The notes under the pieces: model-generated
What the model saw: only the letters and a program-made list of their open reading frames with translations
Databases searched by the model: none
What the model was told of the DNA's origin: nothing
Position numbers and translations under genes: made by a program
Assembly (NCBI GenBank): GCA_022376925.1
Contig: JAIOJX010000025.1
Coordinates: 142,869,301-142,933,300 of the forward strand
Reading direction: 5' to 3'
DNA from: Tragulus kanchil
Taxonomy: Eukaryota > Chordata > Mammalia > Artiodactyla > Tragulidae
DNA length: 64,000 bases
Shown here: one piece after another, positions 59,416-64,000 of the stretch
Position numbering within the stretch: the first letter of the stretch is position 1
How the letters are laid out: every line of letters begins with the position of its first letter

Positions 59416-61469
59416 CATTAGACATTAGCCACATCTGACTATTAATAACTTGGAATGTGGTTAGTTTAAAATGAGATGTGTTGTAAGGGTAAACACATAA
59501 CAGATTTCCTAAATGAAATGAAAACTATCTCATTCATAAATTTATATTGATTACAAGTAAAAATGTTAATAGATTGGATACACTGGACTAAATAAAACAT
59601 TAATAATAATGTTATCCATTTCTCTTCATCTTTTTCACGTGCCTACTGGAAAAGTGAAAATTACACGAATATGTCATAGTAGATTTCTATTAGATAGTGC
59701 TGCTCTAGGTTTGATCAAGATGTAGTAGCTTTAAGAACCCTCTCTTGCCTCTCTGACATTATAGTCGCATAATATCTAGCACACAGGGAATCACAGAATA
59801 ATTAAAAAAATGAGGATGTTAAATTGTCATTTCTAGTTCCTAAAAAGTAAGATTGATTGCAGGTATAATTTTCAAGAAATTGACTCTTACCTTTCAAAAA
59901 AGCCTGAAAAATTTATGGTGAACAAGTGATAAACTGAAAGGTATTTTCTAGCCAAAGGAGACAAATGTACTTCAGTCCCAAGAACTGCACAGAAGAAATA
60001 AAACTTCAGCCCGAAATGGCTAAGCTATGGCTACAGTCATAGAAATAGAAAACCTTCAAGCATTTATTTTTATCTAAGTCTCATAATGGCAAGCCGCAAA
60101 ATTCACTTTACTGGAGTAAAACAAGAGATACACAGAGGAAATGTAGAATATTTGAGACATTGGGATGAAATTTCCATTAAACTGAGCAGCAAATATCATA
60201 GATAATGCATATGAAAAATCCCTACGTATCATTAACGAAAAGATAACAGATGAATAGATGGTTAAAAGACAGAGAACTAGGTAAGAGGCATACAGTAGAA
60301 TGAGTTGTGATTCCAATTTAGTGGACTGTGTTTTATACATGTAGTTATTTTTATATATCATTCAAAGAAGCAGAAACTTATATTATACATATAATTCTTA
60401 GTTTAAGAATATTCTGTGACAGGACTCACAGAATTTGCCCATTAGACATTAGCCACATCTGACTATTAATAACTTGGAATGTGGTTAGTTTAAAATGAGA
60501 TGTGTTGTAAGGGTAAACACATAACAGATTTCCTAAATGAAATGAAAACTATCTCATTCATAAATTTATATTGATTACAAGTAAAAATGTTAATAGATTG
60601 GATACATTGGACTAAATAAAACATTAATAATAATGTTATCCATTTCTCTTCATCTTTTTCACGTGCCTACTGGAAAAGTGAAAATTACACGAATATGTCA
60701 TAGTAGATTTCTATTAGATAGTGCTGCTCTAGGTTTGATCAAGATGTAGTAGCTTTAAGAACCCTCTCTTGCCTCTCTGACATTATAGTCGCATAATATC
60801 TAGCACACAGGGAATCACAGAATAATTAAAAAAATGAGGATGTTAAATTGTCATTTCTAGTTCCTAAAAAGTAAGATTGATTGCAGGTATAATTTTCAAG
60901 AAATTGACTCTTACCTTTCAAAAAAGCCTGAAAAATTTATGGTGAACAAGTGATAAACTGAAAGGTATTTTCTAGCCAAAGGAGACAAATGTACTTCAGT
61001 CCCAAGAACTGCACAGAAGAAATAAAACTTCAGCCCGAAATGGCTAAGCTATGGCTACAGTCATAGAAATAGAAAACCTTCAAGCATTTATTTTTATCTA
61101 AGTCTCATAATGGCAAGCCGCAAAATTCACTTTACTGGAGTAAAACAAGAGATACACAGAGGAAATGTAGAATATTTGAGACATTGGGATGAAATTTCCA
61201 TTAAACTGAGCAGCAAATATCATAGATAATGCATATGAAAAATCCCTACGTATCATTAACGAAAAGATAACAGATGAATAGATGGTTAAAAGACAGAGAA
61301 CTAGGTAAGAGGCATACAGTAGAATGAGTTGTGATTCCAATTTAGTGGACTGTGTTTTATACATGTAGTTATTTTTATATATCATTCAAAGAAGCAGAAA
61401 CTTATATTATACATATAATTCTTAGTTTAAGAATATTCTGTGACAGGACTCACTGAATTTGCCCATTAG
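59416..61469. repeat. Tandem duplication D16, period 1024 bp
   Basis: Bases 59416-60439 recur from 60440. Differences include gatacactgg versus gatacattgg and cacagaattt versus cactgaattt. The copies abut without filler. The 95-codon minus frame (60074-60361, again 61098-61385) is hydrophobic but unrecognised, and shows no sign of being a gene. Confidence 0.95.
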
Positions 61470-61686
61470 TAAAGCATACACTACAGACTTTTTATTGATT
61501 CTCCTTCTGCTAATGAATCCAGTAAAAAAAGATAGCATGAGTCACCAGCTCATAGATGTGTGAAAGGAAAATCTGATAAGAGCCAACTACTTACAACTTA
61601 GAACATAAGTGGAGGTTAGAGGGAGACAGCTAAAATCCTGCAACGTAAATCATGTGTAAGAAGACTTTATTGCACATCTTGTATGT

Positions 61687-61890
61687 GTTAGTCACTCAGT
61701 CATGTCTAACTCTTTGCAGCCTCATGGATTGTAGACTGCCAGGCTCTTCTGTCCATGGAATTTTCCAGGCAAGAATGCTAGAGTGGGTTGCCATTCCCTT
61801 TTCCAAGGGACTTTTCTTGACCCAGGGATTAAATTTGGGTCTCCTGCATTACAGGCAAATCCATTGCTGCCTGAACAACCAGGGAAGCCC
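61687..61890 (-). mobile_element. Bov-tA SINE
   Basis: Reverse complement of the full SINE: gttagtcactcagtcatgtc at the left is the BovB-like 3' end, ctgtccatggaattttccag lies in the middle, and aacaaccagggaagccc at the right is the tRNA-like head. A short TA tract follows. Confidence 0.88.
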
Positions 61891-61899
61891 ATTATATAT

Positions 61900-62510
61900 A
61901 TATGAGGGTTTAGCATTTATACTTCTGAATTTGTGTAATGTGGTAAACTAAATAATACCTCTATATTTCAACCCCCATGATCAGTAAATATTTTATGTTA
62001 TACAGCCAGAAAAAAAGAACTTTTCAGATAAACTAAGGATCATAAGATGGGGATTTATCTTGGATTATATGGGTGAGCACAATGGATTCATAGGGGTCCT
62101 TGCAAAAGGAAGGCAGGAAGGTCAAGGCACAGTATAGGACATCTGACAACAGAAGCAGAAGGAGAAAAGGCAAGGTGATATGGAGTCAAAAGCCAAGGAA
62201 TGAGGACAGCATCCATGTGGGAAAGTTAGAAAAACAGATTCTCCCTTGGGATCTTCAGAGGAAAGCACCTATCAACAATAAGACTTCAGTCTGATGAGAC
62301 TGTGATTGGACATTTGGTTCCTAAAACTATCAGATAGTAAATTTGGTTTCTTTTAAACTACTAATGTGTGAAATTTTTAACAGTAACAAACAGGAAACAA
62401 ATATAGTGAAGATGCTAGCCCTAAAATATCTCTCTATAATCAACAAAGACCCTAGCACTTCCTTGAAAGTGTCTATTTTTTATACTAAGTTTACTGATGA
62501 CCAACATCTA
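61900..62510. other. Unique DNA, no gene recognised
   Basis: Open frames at 62100-62294 and 62343-62531 (+) have no recognised similarity. The segment 61930-62300 is purine-rich, and may be part of an old repeat I cannot name. Confidence 0.4.
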
Positions 62511-62784
62511 ATGGTGATTCATGAGTTCTGAATAACAATGAATACTGGTTAGTCCCATGGTTTCAATACAAACCCACTGTAAACAATACCTGAAACTGCG
62601 ATTCTAAGCATCAGATAGTTCCATCATTAAAAACTATGGAAGAGAATATGAAAGGAGAGCCTGCCTAAAAACAGCTTTGCTAGAGCTTGCATTCAAAAGG
62701 TAAATCCTGACCAAGATGATCCTTGAACCCTTGATGATAGTTTTGGTCTCAAAGAATATCAAAGCTTAATATCACTTATCTTTG

Positions 62785-63063
62785 TCTTTTCTGTATATTT
62801 TTGGGGCCACTTCTATTGATCTTTCACTTATCTATTTCCATCCATCTTTTGTTCCTCGGCCTGCAAGGGCCTTCCATCACAGCAGCCCCTCTAAGCTGCA
62901 GAGCATCGTCTCTGGGCGCATGCACTGCTGAGCTCCTGCTCGGCAGTTGGACACATCAGTCCAGCCGCTCTGCGGCACGTGGGATCTTCCCAGGCCAGGG
63001 ATTGAACTGGCGCCCCTTGCACTGCAAGGTGGTGTCCTTACCCACTGGACCACCAGGGAAGCC
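62785..63063 (-). mobile_element. CHR-type SINE with target-site duplication
   Basis: Minus orientation. The right end actggaccaccagggaagcc is the tRNA-like head, and ggccagggattgaactgg covers the B box. Flanking 15-bp repeats at 62769-62783 and 63066-63080 differ at two positions. Confidence 0.87.
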
Positions 63064-63080
63064 TGATATCAATTACCTTT

Positions 63081-63607
63081 CAAAATTTTTTGTACAGCAG
63101 AGCTCTTTTTAGTCATTAAAGGTAAATGAATATCCCTCCAAAAACTGTTTTAAAATCAGAAGCAAGAAAGAAAAAAAAAAAAAAACAAGGAACGATAAAA
63201 CCTCCACCTCCTCCCTGTCATCACCTTCCACTTCTGTTACAAAAAGTCAATGAAAGAAGGATAAATTTGCGCCTGTGAATCTTTCAGCAGCAAATCTAAG
63301 ATGGACTAATTAGAATTTGGAGTAGGGCCCACGGCATATTCCTCTTTATATCCCTTCCATAATCCAGTGCACATAAATGAAGTTTGGGAGTATCTTGTTA
63401 AATGCACAAATTAAAACTGACCCAAGTATATTTATGGTGAAATGTATTTACTGCCAATAATATTACACTCAAATTACAGGTAAAGGTGACTCTGTCTACA
63501 AAGAAAATGGACAAAGGCTAAATCCTCTCTCCTAAAAAATAAGTCTGTAGCTAACGTAACCTTGAATTTTCAATAAAAACCCCCATCAAGATACTAGTTA
63601 TATGAAA
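63081..63607. other. Unique DNA with an A-run
   Basis: No gene or repeat recognised. An A-run with interruptions lies at 63165-63185. Confidence 0.45.
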
Positions 63608-63879
63608 GGTGATTCATGAGTTCTGAATAACAATGAATACTGGTTAGTCCCATGGTTTCAATACAAACCCACTGTAAACAATACCTGAAACTGCGATTCT
63701 AAGCATCAGATAGTTCCATCATTAAAAACTATGGAAGAGAATATGAAAGGAGAGCCTGCCTAAAAACAGCTTTGCTAGAGCTTGCATTCAAAAGGTAAAT
63801 CCTGACCAAGATGATCCTTGAACCCTTGATGATAGTTTTGGTCTCAAAGAATATCAAAGCTTAATATCACTTATCTTTG

Positions 63880-64000
63880 TCTTTTCTGTATATTTTTGGG
63901 GCCACTTCTATTGATCTTTCACTTATCTATTTCCATCCATCTTTTGTTCCTCGGCCTGCAAGGGCCTTCCATCACAGCAGCCCCTCTAAGCTGCAGAGCA
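63880..64000 (-). mobile_element. CHR-type SINE, D17 copy cut by window end
   Basis: Repeats 62785-62905. Its tRNA-like head lies beyond the window. Confidence 0.85.

Larger units (their letters stand above)
62513..64000. repeat. Tandem duplication D17, period 1095 bp
   Basis: Bases from 62513 recur from 63608 to the end of the window, where the right copy is cut at the equivalent of 62905. No differences were seen in the overlap. Confidence 0.95.

Noticed and set aside
60074..60361. A 95-codon hydrophobic minus-strand frame, repeated at 61098-61385
   Set aside because: AT-rich DNA often encodes Ile/Leu/Tyr/Phe-rich frames by chance; the repeat is explained by D16.

Overview
This window is ruminant (bovid-type) nuclear DNA from an AT-rich, gene-poor interval. 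The lineage call rests on the repeats: BovB LINE 3' fragments, Bov-tA SINEs made of a tRNA-like head plus a BovB-like tail, CHR-type tRNA-Glu-derived SINEs ending in a ggaccaccagggaagcc-like tRNA segment, and a bovine-style L1. They sit on older mammalian relics (MIR, MER20, MLT1-type LTRs, L2-like pieces). I find no cellular protein-coding exon, tRNA, rRNA, CRISPR array or prokaryotic system. Open frames over about 100 codons are mostly L1 or BovB protein remnants; the rest have no codon structure or homology I recognise.

The dominant structure is not a gene. Seventeen direct tandem duplications, each with a period of 1.00-1.20 kb and almost identical copies, interrupt the window every 1.8-7 kb (junctions near 802, 5711, 9275, 11190, 15241, 17308, 21421, 27718, 34012, 39368, 41550, 43372, 48957, 50758, 53438, 60439 and 63607). 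They ignore repeat boundaries, often carry short garbled filler, and have damaged sequence at copy ends. Four pairs overlap, giving triplicated segments. The simplest reading is that neighbouring contigs with about 1 kb of true overlap were laid end to end without merging. A biological origin cannot be excluded from sequence alone. Collapsing the overlaps would leave roughly 45-46 kb.

Layout: 1-4600 is mostly unique DNA with an LTR-like block at 3.9-4.3 kb. 4.6-12.2 kb holds three duplications, a Bov-tA and a MER20. 12.2-22.5 kb holds Bov-tA and CHR SINEs, an MLT1-type LTR, microsatellites and three duplications. 22.5-35.2 kb holds two CHR SINEs, MIR pairs, a BovB 3' end, two MLT1-type relics and two duplications. 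35.2-47.8 kb holds a larger BovB piece, an old L1 3' end, three duplications, a strong hairpin and a possible conserved element. 47.8-57.5 kb is an L1 in minus orientation with a 22-bp target-site duplication, its 5' end and an open ORF1, inflated by three duplications. 57.5-64 kb holds CHR and Bov-tA SINEs and two duplications.

The L1 is the main biological object. Its ORF1 frame is open and runs without a stop into the ORF2 start; ORF2 has nonsense mutations. Its 5' UTR contains what looks like an ancient MIR fragment in antisense, which suggests captured sequence because MIRs ceased moving long before this element inserted.
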